A stretch of 64,000 nucleotides of DNA. It comes from Diospyros lotus. Taxonomy: Eukaryota; Streptophyta; Magnoliopsida; Ericales; Ebenaceae. Below the pieces are notes generated by a model that was not told the origin of the DNA, searched no databases, and saw only the letters and a program-made list of their open reading frames with translations. This document shows positions 21,339 to 32,168 of this stretch, piece after piece. Every line of letters starts with the position of its first letter. Position 1 is the first letter of the stretch. The position numbers and the translations under genes are program-made. The stretch is from contig NC_068348.1 of NCBI RefSeq assembly GCF_014633365.1, positions 15,084,311 to 15,148,310 of the forward strand. Direction: 5' to 3'.

Positions 21339-22429
21339 AATGCGACAAGGATGATCGGAGCTGAGGACGATGACTAGAGGCGACGATAATTGGAGACGAA
21401 GATGGAGATGAAGGCGGACGAGTCGACAGCGGGAGTCCAAAAAGAGAGAGGGAACAATTGGTGACTTAGGGTTTTGGCAAAGGGAAATGGAAATTTAGGG
21501 AGGGAAATAGTTTTTTTATTTTTTTTTGGTTGAAATATTTAGTTATTAAATATAAAATAAAATAATTTATAAAAATAATATTAATAATTATTTAATTGAT
21601 AAAAATAAAATAATTTAATATTATGATAACTGATAAAATTATTTAAATTATAAAAATTATTAAATAATTTAAATTATAATATATGATAATAATCTAAAAT
21701 ATGATAATAAAATAATTTAAATTATTGTATCAAATTAATATTTATTTAAAAATTTAATTATATAATAAATCTAATAATTATAATAAATTAGTTTGATATA
21801 TTGTATTATTTTTAATATGTTTGTAATTTTTAATATATTGTATTATCAATAAATAATTAATGCTTAATTATAATAGTTTAATAATTATATTCGTGCATTT
21901 ACAGAATTATATTAGGAATTTCTTATAATAGTGTTAATTAAATCTTAATAATTCTTTTCTTGTTAGAATTAACGAAAATAAATTCAATAAGAAAAATTTA
22001 TAAATATAACCCAAAATACAAAAAAGCAAAGATAATAAAAAGAAGAGAAGAGAAGAGATGGGATCATAAATAAGGTTAAAAGAGATCGAGATAGACTTGA
22101 AAACTAACCGGCATGAGAAACGTTGCAAATGACCGAAAAATATATAGAGTTTCGCAATTTTGTCTCTATTCCTATAGGAACTTTTTATGAGATTAATGGT
22201 ATCATGTATCTGTTAAAGTTTTAGGGATTTTAGAAATAAGCAAATGAGCAAAAGAGTTATTTTAGAAATTAAAAACCAAGTAGGGATTCTATTTTAGGGA
22301 AGGCGGAATTTTAGTGTAGAGATTTAGTTTTAGGTTTATTATTTCTATTTGTAAATAAAATAAAAAATAAATTATTTTAAAAATTAAAACGACATAGTTT
22401 TGAATTTAAGTATAAAATCATAGACACGT
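21339..22429. other. AT-rich DNA, no gene seen
   Basis: The first 180 bp are purine-rich and GC-richer (GACGA, GGCGA phrases). Most of the rest is low-complexity A/T. No transposon termini or coding similarity could be supported. Confidence 0.45.
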
Positions 22430-23153
22430 GAATACTCACACATATATAACATTTGTAATTATGTGTGAGTAAGTTTATAAATAATTATCCACATATACGT
22501 AACATTTATTAATATATGTAGGCAATAAAATCCAAAAAATTGTTACATTAGCTAATACGTGTATACCTACACATATATAACATTTATAATTTTGTGTGGG
22601 TCAGTTTATAAACAATTATCCACACATGCATAACATTTATTAGTATGTGTGGGTAATATAATCCAAAATAAATGTCACATCAGTTAAAATTTTACTGAAA
22701 AATATCCTACTAATCTCTAAAAGTAGAGAGAAATTCCCCCCCCCCCAAAATAACTATGGGTATATAAATTTACCCACACAAAATAAATGTGGATAATGTA
22801 ACGAGTTTGTCTAATTTAATTACCCACACATTACCATTATGTGTGGGTAAATTTATAAATAATTACCCACACATACGTAATATTTATTAATATGTGTGGG
22901 CAATAAAATCTAAAAAACTGCCACACACATGCATAACATTTATTAATATGTGTGGATAATATAATCCAAAATAAATGTCATATCAACTAAAATTTTACTG
23001 AGAAATAGCCCACCAATCTCTAAAAGTGGAGATAACTTTTTTCGCCAAAATAAGTGTAGGTATATCAATTTACCCACATAATAAATGTGGATGATGTAAC
23101 AAGTTTGTCTAATTTAATTACCCACACATATTACTATTATGTGCGGGTAAATA
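22430..23153. repeat. CACTA-like subterminal repeats, 298-bp tandem units
   Basis: A ~298-bp unit occurs about twice with a third partial copy (GTTTGTCTAATTTAAT at 22805 and 23103). The units are full of TATGTGTGGGTAA and its complement TTACCCACACATA. The series is interrupted by insertion of the 23154-34767 element and continues for 60 bp after it, ending TTCTTATAGTG at 34832 (CACTATAAGAA reversed). This is the structure of a CACTA subterminal region. No transposase or opposite end was found. Confidence 0.55.
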
Positions 23154-25735
23154 TGTAACACCCGGAGTAATCGGTGTTAAGAGAATAGTAAAGGAAGTAA
23201 GAAAACTTCAAAAAATACCCTTGAGAAGGTGATGGATTCTTGAGATTGAGAATGCCCATGAGAAGGGTATTTTGGTAATTTGGATAGTGAAGTCTAATAA
23301 GAAGGGTATTTTGGTAAATTGAAAATAATTCCTATGTAGAATTAGGTGTGTAAGTGAATAAAATCTCAATTTGGTATTTATGTGGAGATATATGGGATTA
23401 ATAAATTCTCAAAGGGTATTTTGGAAATTTTGGAATTTAATTCCATAGAGGAAATTAATTATGGAAAATAGAGAAATTGGATATTGAATTATTTATGAAA
23501 ATAATTATATTTTTCCCTAAATTGGTGGATAATTGTGGTGATGCCACATGGATGGTGGAGATGGAAGCTTGGAAGCCAAGTTTGTGTCTTAGAGTGACAC
23601 TTGGCAAAGTCTTGTTCAAGTATAAATGAAGAGATTAAATTAAATGCAAAAGAAGTGATTTTGGTCTTTCAAGCATTTAATGAGAGGCATAATTATATGG
23701 ATTAAAGTAAATCCAAAAGAAAATGATAAATGGTCACCATTAATGCCTTGGAAAATATGAGATTTAAATAAATACAAAAAGAAAATGAAAAATGGTCACC
23801 TATTAATGTTTGGAAAATATGGAGATTTTATTAAATGAGAAAGAAAGTGTTTATGTCATTCAAAGTAGTCTCTCATGTGATGGGGGAAAATGACCAAATT
23901 AAATAAATAGAAAAGAAATTCTATTTTTGGGATTTCAAGACAAGATCAAGGGTGGAGATCTAAGAAGACCAAATGGCATGGATTGTGCTTCTTGTGTTTT
24001 CTCCAAGAGAGAAGCCTTGTTTATTAAAATGGATGGGTGAGATTTAGTTTTCCCTTAAGCACATGGATTGTGCCTTTAGTGAATGGCTAGGATGCATTCT
24101 TGAAATATGGAAAACAAGTATAAAATGGCAAGTAAGGAAGTCTTCTCTTTCTTTGGCCATTTGGAGAAAGAAATGAAGAGGGAAGGAAAGAAAGAGAGAG
24201 AAAGAAGTCTTCCATGGAGGGAAAAGTGAAGAAGAAGAAGAAGAAATCAAGGTAAGCTCATTCTTTCTTCTCCTTATTTTAGTATGCTTGAGTGTAAAGG
24301 GAGTTCTTGTTTGAATGCCATCTTAGATGGGAGAAAATGAAGATGGAAGCTCTCTTGAAGTGAAGATTTAAAGGTTCAAGAATGAGGTAAGGGATGGCCC
24401 CAAGTGGTGGAGGCCTTGCATTGCATTGTAAGTAGGTTGCATAAATTTTTATGTATCTCTTTGCATGCTTTACTTGTACATGAGACCTATGGCCATGGGG
24501 GTGGGAAAGAAGTGGTGGGTGATGCCTCAAACCATGTTGGGTTGTGAGAATGGAATAACCTAACCATGCTTGCATGCATTTGCCATTACATAGACTTGTT
24601 ATGCTTGTATTTACTTTGCATGTGCACCCTTACTGAGCTTTGTGACTCATGAGGTTTTATCCTCCCCTTATAGGTTGTGTTATGTCAAGAGAAAAAGGAA
24701 AAGTGGCAAGCTTGTGGTTGAAGCTCATGGTGTATTATACTTTTTGTTGTAAATTTATGGCTTATGGAAGCCTAGGTTGTGGTGTTGATTTAAGAAATGT
24801 AACTTATTTGATTTATAATGGCTTTTTAAATCCAAAGTTATGAGTGTATTTCTCTTTTGAAGGTTTGATTTTATTTTGAAATGAGGCATTAGTTTAAGGC
24901 ATGTTGAATCCTAGGTTGGGTGAAGCCTCATTGTTGGGTGTGTTGTGGGAAGCAACCAAGATGTAAAATAAAATAATTTTGTTGAAAAATAGAGACAAAA
25001 TTTGGATGAAAGTGAATTATTTTATTTAAATTATTTTTCTGGAAAATATGGGTTTAAAAGCCCAAAGAAAAAAAAATGAAAAGGGAAAAGGAGTGAAGGA
25101 GCAGCAGGGGGGGAGGTAGCCAGCAGCAGCAGGCCGCAGGGTGGCCGCGCGCGCAGGTAGCCGCGTGTGGGCGAGCGTTGCCACGCGGGCGTGCGCGGCT
25201 AGCGCCCAGCGAGGCCCGCGCGAGCCTCGGGCACGCCAGCGGGTCCCGCCGGCCAATTGTTTTTTAAAAATTTGGATTTTTGGGAATTAAGGAGGCATTT
25301 TTAAATTGATTTTGGGCCCGAGAGGAATTTTCAAAATAAAGGGGTATTTCGGGCATTTTTGGGAATAATGCCAAAATTTTGAAAAATTGAAAAATTGAAT
25401 TTTTCTTCCAAATTTGGTAATCAATCAATGGATTGATTTAAATGGTGATTTTATGGAGCCCGGTAAAAAAATTCTTGAATGAGAAAAGAATTAAAAATAA
25501 TTGAGTAAATGGCGATTGGGCATTTGAATGAGATTTTCTTTATAGCCAATGCAGTGTGGCTAAAGCCCAATTCTGCTAGTGAATCCTGGGCTTCAGGGAA
25601 GGGAAGGACGAGCCTAGTTCCCACTTAGAGCTTTTTATCTTGAAACATGGTCTACCCTTCACCAAAGGCCGGACAGGTGGACAATTCGGGTGATTGTTCA
25701 CGAGTAACACCCGTAAGTGGGAGTGGGGTGTTACA
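23154..25735 (+). repeat. 5' LTR of the LARD-like element
   Basis: It matches 32169-34767 along its whole length. The first ~255 bp differ at roughly 18 positions from the 3' LTR, whereas 24649-25010 differs at about 5. A purine-rich tract followed by a GC-rich island (25060-25255) shows extra indels. GAGCTTTGTGACTCATGAGG near 24636 is the block shared with other gypsy LTRs here. Confidence 0.9.
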
Positions 25736-25950
25736 GTTTGGTATCAGAGCCGACTCCCGAGCCTCTAAGCGTAGTGGTGGGGCAAACCTCAGCGAGGAGG
25801 ATGAGTCCCGAAGGGGGTGTGTGTAGGCCCCTATGGGGGGTGCATGTAGGCACCTTAGGCGAATCCCACATCGGCCATGCAAGAGGGGAGATCTGGGATC
25901 GGTTGTAAGGTCGCATGACGAGGACGTCATGTGCTTAAGGGGGGGAAGAA
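25736..25950 (+). mobile_element. Cassandra/TRIM-like internal region and polypurine tract
   Basis: This short segment starts at a primer site and ends in AAGGGGGGGAAGAA immediately before an LTR start (TGTAATACCCCGGG at 25951). It has CCCACATCGG, a phrase common in plant TRIM elements. Its size of about 215 bp fits the non-coding centre of a Cassandra element. It encodes nothing. Confidence 0.65.
25737..25753 (+). promoter_or_regulatory. Primer-binding site 1, initiator Met tRNA
   Basis: TTTGGTATCAGAGCC lies one base after the 5' LTR end. TGGTATCAGAGC is complementary to the 3' end of initiator-Met tRNA. A second, nearly identical site follows the Cassandra-like LTR at 26178. Confidence 0.85.
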
Positions 25951-26176
25951 TGTAATACCCCGGGAGCCCAGAGATGTTAGTATATATCGAGGATAGTGTA
26001 AGAAAGGAAACAACACCAGCTGGATACCTTTTGTGATGAATGTTGGCAAAGAACTCCCGAGTTAAGCGTACTTAACCTGGGGTAATCCAGGAATGGGTGA
26101 CCCATCTGGAAAGTTCGCGTAGGCCCATCAGGGTAAGTTGTTCTGGTTCTTCCTATCGGTCGATTGGGTCGTTACA
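25951..26176 (+). mobile_element. Cassandra-like LTR containing 5S rRNA-like sequence
   Basis: This 226-bp LTR runs from TGTAATACCCCGGGAG to GGGTCGTTACA. About 26006-26126 resembles 5S rRNA: GAACTCCCGAGTTAAGCG (26051, the A-box region) and GAATGGGTGACCC (26091, the C-box region). Cassandra TRIM elements are known for LTRs built around a 5S rRNA domain with its polymerase III promoter. No 5-bp duplication surrounds it; instead a polypurine tract precedes it and a primer site follows it. Confidence 0.78.
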
Positions 26177-26177
26177 A

Positions 26178-26194
26178 TTTGGTATCAGAGCGTG
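26178..26194 (+). promoter_or_regulatory. Primer-binding site 2, initiator Met tRNA
   Basis: TTTGGTATCAGAGCGTGG begins one base after the Cassandra-like LTR. Two primer sites in one element, each following a different LTR, indicate a recombinant structure. Confidence 0.8.
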
Positions 26195-28439
26195 GTTAGA
26201 GCATCAAGTAGAGGATGCTTGGAGAAATGTGGTTGAAGGTTGATTGGAAGGCCTTGGAAGTAAGACCAAAGGTGACCTGAGGACCCTAGGAGTTAGGTCG
26301 AGGCATTGAAGCTTGTGGCAATGTGAATGGAATGCTCGGATATTCCTGCTATAGGAATAGGAAAATATCATGGTTTGAGATGATATTCTGGAAAAGATAT
26401 ACGGGTCGAGCAAAGAAGAGTCAAATGCCCAAGTGTGGGTATTGGAATCGAGAACCTGAATGTGAAAATTTGGGAGTAAGTGAAGCATTTTAAGGATGAG
26501 ATTTCCTTGTGATTGAATTATTGAGGCTTGTGTGGTGACACAAAGCCGAGTCATGATAAAAATCATGATGGGACAAGGAGAGCCCGAAGTATAGCTAATC
26601 GGGAAGGGGGTTAGTGGCTTATTCCTGTGTTGGGGAGATGTTCAAGCATGTGTGAGGAAATGAAGTTGTTCCCTTAGAGAAGGTGTGCTAAGGGTTGTGT
26701 GCTTGTAATAGAGTGAGCTAAAGTGGAAATTAGCTCGAAGCTCAAGCAAAGAAGTAGTCAACAGGTTGTGTGATGAGCTCTGGGAAGGGAGTAAGCTAAG
26801 GTTGCTTCCAGTGAGGCTCTAGGTGGAGCGAGCATGTGAAGCATATGCCTGTCATGGCTAGGGTAGGCACGACATTGGTGGCTTGCAGAAAGACACCGAG
26901 GGGAGTTGGGTGTGCGTTATGCATGAGGGATGCATATGGTGCCATGTGATTGTATCGTTATGACGATCCTGGAGGGGATATGCCTAGGGTATGAGTGGAC
27001 CCTAGTTGGTTCCATGATGAAACAGGATATATCCTAAGAAAGGATAGGTGTGTGGCAAATGGACCCTAGCGGGTGTTTTTATGAGATGGAAATCCCAAGT
27101 GAGTCAAGCTGGAATCCAGGGGAATCCAGGATTGGGATAAGGGAGTTGGGCTTGCATAGATATGCGCGTGGGAGCCATGGGATTGAAAGTCTTAATTGGG
27201 AAAGGCCGAGTAACCATTCATGTGATTGATGGATGATGGGCCAATCTAAACTCTCATTGACACGTGGGGTCAGGCGAGACGCCTAAAGTCGAGAGATGAG
27301 AGGTGAATAGACCCTCATTATGATGTCTGGGGTCGAGATGACGCCTAAGGTTATGAGACCCTTGATGGGAGACGCAGAGGTCACCCAATGAAGGGTATGA
27401 GCGGTGTGTGGGCTGAGGGTAGTAAATTGTGGCAATAGGACATCCGTCTGCTATACACGCGTAAGAAATGCCAACTTTGGGTGCTCAGGAGGCAGGGGCA
27501 TGGTAAACAATGTGGAGGCCCCGAATTTTAGTTCCAAGTCATGGAAGCCTGAGCGAGGCATGCAAGAGGGACAGGCTGGGCGTAGTGACTGAATGTGTTC
27601 ATGAGTGTGCAAGGAGAGACGAGAGGTCTCAATTTACCCGGAGGGTAACGGTGGGTACTCTATGGTTATGGGTGCCAGAGCTTGAGGTAAGCTCAATATA
27701 TTGGTTGTGGATTGAGAGTTCATTGATAACCAAGCTCTTGGGATTAGCTAGGTGGTGAAATGAATCATGATGGGTTTGGATCCATTGTTGTGGAAGGTTG
27801 GAGCTTTCAAATGTTGAATGAGAGCCGTGAGACATGATCTTGTGGGGTAAGATCATGAGGCATCAAAATGTGAAATGGTTTGAGAGTATCTTAAGCGGTA
27901 CGAGATGTAGAGTCTTGAGGAGCGAGGCTCATGGTACGAGCTTGAGGTTATCAAGGCAAGGATAACCAAGTAAGGTGGCTTTGGTAGGATGGTGGTGAAA
28001 CCATCGTAGCTCGAGAAGGCTTTAAGTAGCCTTGATGCTAAGGGTGTAAGGCTCGATGTAACAGATTTAGTGTTATAGACCGTGTGGCAGAGGACTAATG
28101 AGTTGGCTAGCGTTGAGGGCAAGTGGCCCATGGGCCTGAGCAATTTAGTGAACTGTAGGTAACGGTCAGATGCCGAAGATCTGGAGCAGCACCTTAGGAA
28201 ATTTAGTCTGGTGAGACCGAGAATCTTCCGTAAGGGATAGGACATCTAGAGTAGTCATAAGGAGGAAATGCGGAGCGTGTTAGGGATTTGATAGATTGTT
28301 GTCGAGTAGGACGCCTGGTAAGAATAGTGGCTGCGAGCGTGGCATGGTAGTCATCGGGTTCGATATCAGAGGTGTGACTGAAAGGTTGAAAGTCACATTA
28401 CGAGGTGCGAAACAGATCAGAGTGGGACCTGAGCCATGC

Positions 28440-28770
28440 TGTTGGAAACTGTTGTTGGGCCAGTGTAAGGGAGCAACACGGTAATAATGATTGGGTGTTA
28501 ACTCTCTGAAGCACAGGGCAATACGATAGGGAACCAGTGTTGGGCCAGTGTATGGGAGTGACACATGATTGGGTGTTGACTCTCCGAAGCACAGGGCAAT
28601 ACGATGGGAAACCAGTGTTGGGACAGTGTATGGGAGTGACACATGATTGGGTGTTGACTCTATGAAACACAGGGCGACACGATGGGGAACTAGTGTTGGG
28701 CCAGTGTATGGGAGTAACACGATGATGGTGACCAGGTGTTGGCTCGCCTAAAGCACAGGACAACACAGTG
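28440..28770. repeat. 78-bp tandem repeat, four copies
   Basis: Copies of TTGGGCCAGTGTATGGGAG begin near 28455, 28540, 28618 and 28696. Spacing is 85, 78 and 78 bp. The 78-bp period equals 26 codons, so the antisense open frame 28280-28720 encodes near-identical 26-residue repeats. No function is inferred. Confidence 0.8.
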
Positions 28771-30817
28771 ACTATGCAGATGGTCAGGGACAGAAGATCT
28801 ATGAGATGTTTGAGAAAGAAACCTGGGAAAAGAAACGGATCTAGCGTGGGAATAACGCTACGGTTGATGCCTATCGTTGACGGGTCTAATGCTAAGGACC
28901 ACTAGATACAGACAGTTAGTCCACAGGAGGGACTGCAGCCCTCTACGTGGAGTAACTCGTCTGTAGTGGAGACGATTAGATGCCGAAGACTTGGGGTATG
29001 CCGTAGGTTATGCCTGAGCCAGACCTAAAATTTCGTAAGGGTTAAAGTATGGTGGTAGTGCTTTTAGTGTCAAGGCAGCAAGAAGATTTGTGAATCGAGG
29101 GGGTGATATCTTGTGGTGTGATAACAAGATGTGTGGTGATGCTCATTGTTAAAGGATGCTAACGTAGTGGTGGTTAATTTGATCAAAGTTGATCGAGTAA
29201 ATTGAGATGATGAACCCTGTGTGACCTTGCGGTGATGCAAAAAAAAGGATTGATTGGTGGAGTCGGTAAATGGCTCGAGAATGTTACGTAAGTGCCATGG
29301 AGGGTGAGACTTACGAGTTGGAAGCTAACCATGAGATGGGAATATTGAAGTGTGTGAACGCTTCGAATAAAGGGATCTCTAATCCAGTGAAGTGAGTTGT
29401 GGTAGGCTGAACGCGTGGCTAAGGCACAGTTCGAAATTCGCGAAGGCTCGCAAATGCACAGTCTGGTGTTAGTCCTGGTTATGTCGATGCGAAATGAGAA
29501 AGTATCCTCATGTGGCTCTGGAAGGGTTTCCGGTTGATGACACATGATCAGTTGCCAGGTGGTAGCACCTGATGGCAATGATGGAGCATGAGGCTCGAGG
29601 ATTGTGGGGTAAAGCCTTGTTGGGTGTCGCGTATGTCTTTGATATAAAGGTTCGGTGGGTCCTGGTGGTTAGACCAGGTGAATATTGAGAAAGAGATCCA
29701 AGGTGATAAAAGATGGTTGGTCAGGGCAGAATTGTGCCGGATGAAGGAGTGTTACTCCGTAGCAAGGGTAATAAACGGTAGAGTTGAAATGTGGTTAGGG
29801 TAGAACTTGAGATGTTCTCCCAAGAGAAGTTGAGCATGAGGTAACAGTGTGGGATGAACTTCCTAAGGCACTATAATCTTATAGGGAGAGATCACCCGGG
29901 AAGAAGCCAGCGTAATGGTGAACGCCTGATTAAGGAAATGAGTCCTAAGGCATTAAGTGGAAGTGTGAATTCCACATGAAGGGCATGGGTGACTTCCAAT
30001 GGATGGAGTTTATATCGAAGCAGTAGTCGAAGATTGCAACTATAGTGCTTGGAGGAAGGTTGTGTTGGTTGTAAGCCGGGCAATCCGGCTAGAGCTAATC
30101 AAGTTGGTTAGATGGAAGATGAAGGCGAATTTAAGATGTCGCCAATGGATGACGAGAGCTCGAAGGAAGAGCTTATGGGACGAGATTGATTTTCAAGAAT
30201 GGTATTAAAGTGATGAAATCACCTAATGGCTGTGAGTGAAATAGCTAGAGGGATGCCTTCGAGTGTGGGCAATTGATGAGAATTAACCTAGTGTCTAAGG
30301 TTAATGGTTGTGAGAGGAAATTGGCTAGTGAAGCTATGGTGGCGTTAGAGCCAATGTGGTTACTCACCGAGTGATGTGAGCTGGTTGTAGCAAAGTGTAT
30401 AAGAAATCCGAGAGAAGCTAGAGTCTCTCAGGGATTTAGCTAGCTGCTATAAGTATAGAAAGTGATATGAGGAAGGCGACCTAAGAGTGGGGTCGTGCTG
30501 ATTGTGATAACCAGTGAGATTCAAGGAGCAGCGAGTCTTTTGAGATGACATGGTGATGTCATCGTCACTGTAAGGGAAAAGATGTTGTCAGGAAGGTCAA
30601 GGGTAACCATGGTGCATGGTAGGATCTTGAAGCCGAGTGTGAATGACCAAGAAGGCTGGTGCCTATGAAATTTGAGATGCAACGACCATGAGGGAGAAAT
30701 TCGTTGTTGTCGTGGTGTTGTCCTTGCCGAGGAGGACAAAGGGAACCATTATGCATGGTTTATATCAGGTGTCTAATGCGGATTGAGAACGAACCTGATT
30801 TAGGATGGCCGGAAGTG

Positions 30818-31075
30818 TCATGCCTCAAGAGTAAGAGGCTCTGTTGAGAAATGGTGAGATTTGAAAAGTCCCAATGAAAGTGAAGCTGGGCGAGTAAATT
30901 TGGCTAGAAGACCGCTACAAGAGTGGGGGTGTAACCATGATAGCTTATTGTAGTGAGGACCAAAGGCACGAGTCATCCTATAGGTGCGATGCATAAGTGA
31001 TTGTGCAGATGGTAATAAGCCAATCACTTGTGCCACGCACCGTGGGTGATGACGAGGGCCGATTACTGGTTTCAC
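30818..31075 (-). other. Antisense open frame shared with second copy
   Basis: This 85-codon frame runs against the element's orientation. The homologous region of the reversed relative (62285-62509, + strand) keeps the same frame open, with shared segments MTRAFG, WLHPHSCS and TEPLTLEA. The two differ at the DNA level by perhaps 15 percent. It resembles no protein family I know, and it may be a chance product of composition. Confidence 0.3.
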
Positions 31076-32138
31076 GACCTTAAGCGCAATGGTAGGATCC
31101 TGGACTCGTGGTAGGGTAAATAGCCAAGGTAAGGCCTAGCATGGGGACATGATTGTAAAAAGCTAAAATGGGGTAAAGAATTGAAGAGGGGTTGCTCAGT
31201 GAAGAGTTCCCTTGTATGGGTAAGAGACCCCTACTAGCGTGTGATATCGGCTAGTAAGTATCTTGATGTGCTTAATGCGAAGAACTCCTGGTTGGGAAAA
31301 GGATGTGGCCCGAGCATGGTTAAGCTCGAGGTGAGATTGTAATGGTGCGTGCATCGCCAAGCTCGAGTTGGACTCGGGTAATGCACGTATGGTCGAAATG
31401 TGTAATTACCTTGCATGGTGTTAGGTTTATCGATGTTACGTAATCGTCTCGATAAATGAGGGTCGGATGGTCAAGGTAAAAGACCATGTATGAAATGGTC
31501 GAAGTTGGCAAGGTAGGCCAAATAGATGCTTCCCAAGTAGTGCTAGCACGATAAGTTGATCGGTAATGAGAGGTTGCAATGAGGATCAACTCAAGCTATG
31601 CATGCGTGTGATTAATGGCGTTATGTCATCGTGAATGGGTGTCAGAGTCTTGTGGGCACTAAAAGAGACATTGCGGCGGATGATCAGTGCTAAGACGTTG
31701 CTAGTTGGACCAACATAAAATCGTGGCCATGTGTGTTTGGCAGTGTGAAACGTTGCCGTGTGTGATCGGCGTAAAATCGTGGTAGACTGGTCAGTAACGC
31801 AATATTAGTGAGAGTTTGTTCGATAGATGGGGAAAATGAGAAGTGGACAGCAAAGTGATGCTTCGAGGCAGAGAAAAATCCATCTGGTGATGGACATCCT
31901 TGCAGTAAGCATGACCAGCGACCAGTAGTGCAGTTTGGTGGAAGGCCAAAGCGGTGTTCGGTTGTGGAATGTCCTCAAGAGTTGGAGGATCAAAAGCCTA
32001 AAGCGAAACCTTAAGGTAAGTGTAACCCGAGGTAAATGCAAGGAATGAGTATGTTGTGGGATTCTCGAGCAGGAGAATTTTGCATGTAGCCCGAGAATAT
32101 GATTGTCTTGGGTAAGAGATTATGGTAAAGCGAATTTC

Positions 32139-32168
32139 GAGGGCGAAATTCCTTTAAGGAGGGTGGAA
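32139..32168 (+). promoter_or_regulatory. Polypurine tract of LARD-like element
   Basis: The TTTCGAGGGCGAAATTCC motif is followed by AAGGAGGGTGGAA, ending at the 3' LTR start (TG at 32169). The same arrangement is seen for chromovirus A and for the reversed relative. Confidence 0.85.

Larger units (their letters stand above)
26195..32138 (+). mobile_element. Non-coding interior of LARD-like element
   Basis: No gypsy or Copia protein motif is readable in any frame. On the sense strand no open frame exceeds about 82 codons. On the antisense strand several reach 85-146 codons (26204-26566, 27853-28245, 28280-28720, 29183-29578, 30818-31075), which may reflect purine-rich composition of the sense strand. 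Its right part (about 29640-32140) is homologous to the reversed interior at 61200-63840, for example the CGTAAAATCGTGG region near 31770 and 61540. Confidence 0.75.

Noticed and set aside
26030..26130. A genuine 5S rRNA gene
   Set aside because: The 5S-like sequence is diverged and sits between an LTR start after a polypurine tract and an LTR end before a primer site, so it is part of a Cassandra-like LTR.
25737..26194. tRNA genes at TGGTATCAGAGC matches
   Set aside because: These are 13-18-base primer sites following LTR ends. No cloverleaf surrounds them.
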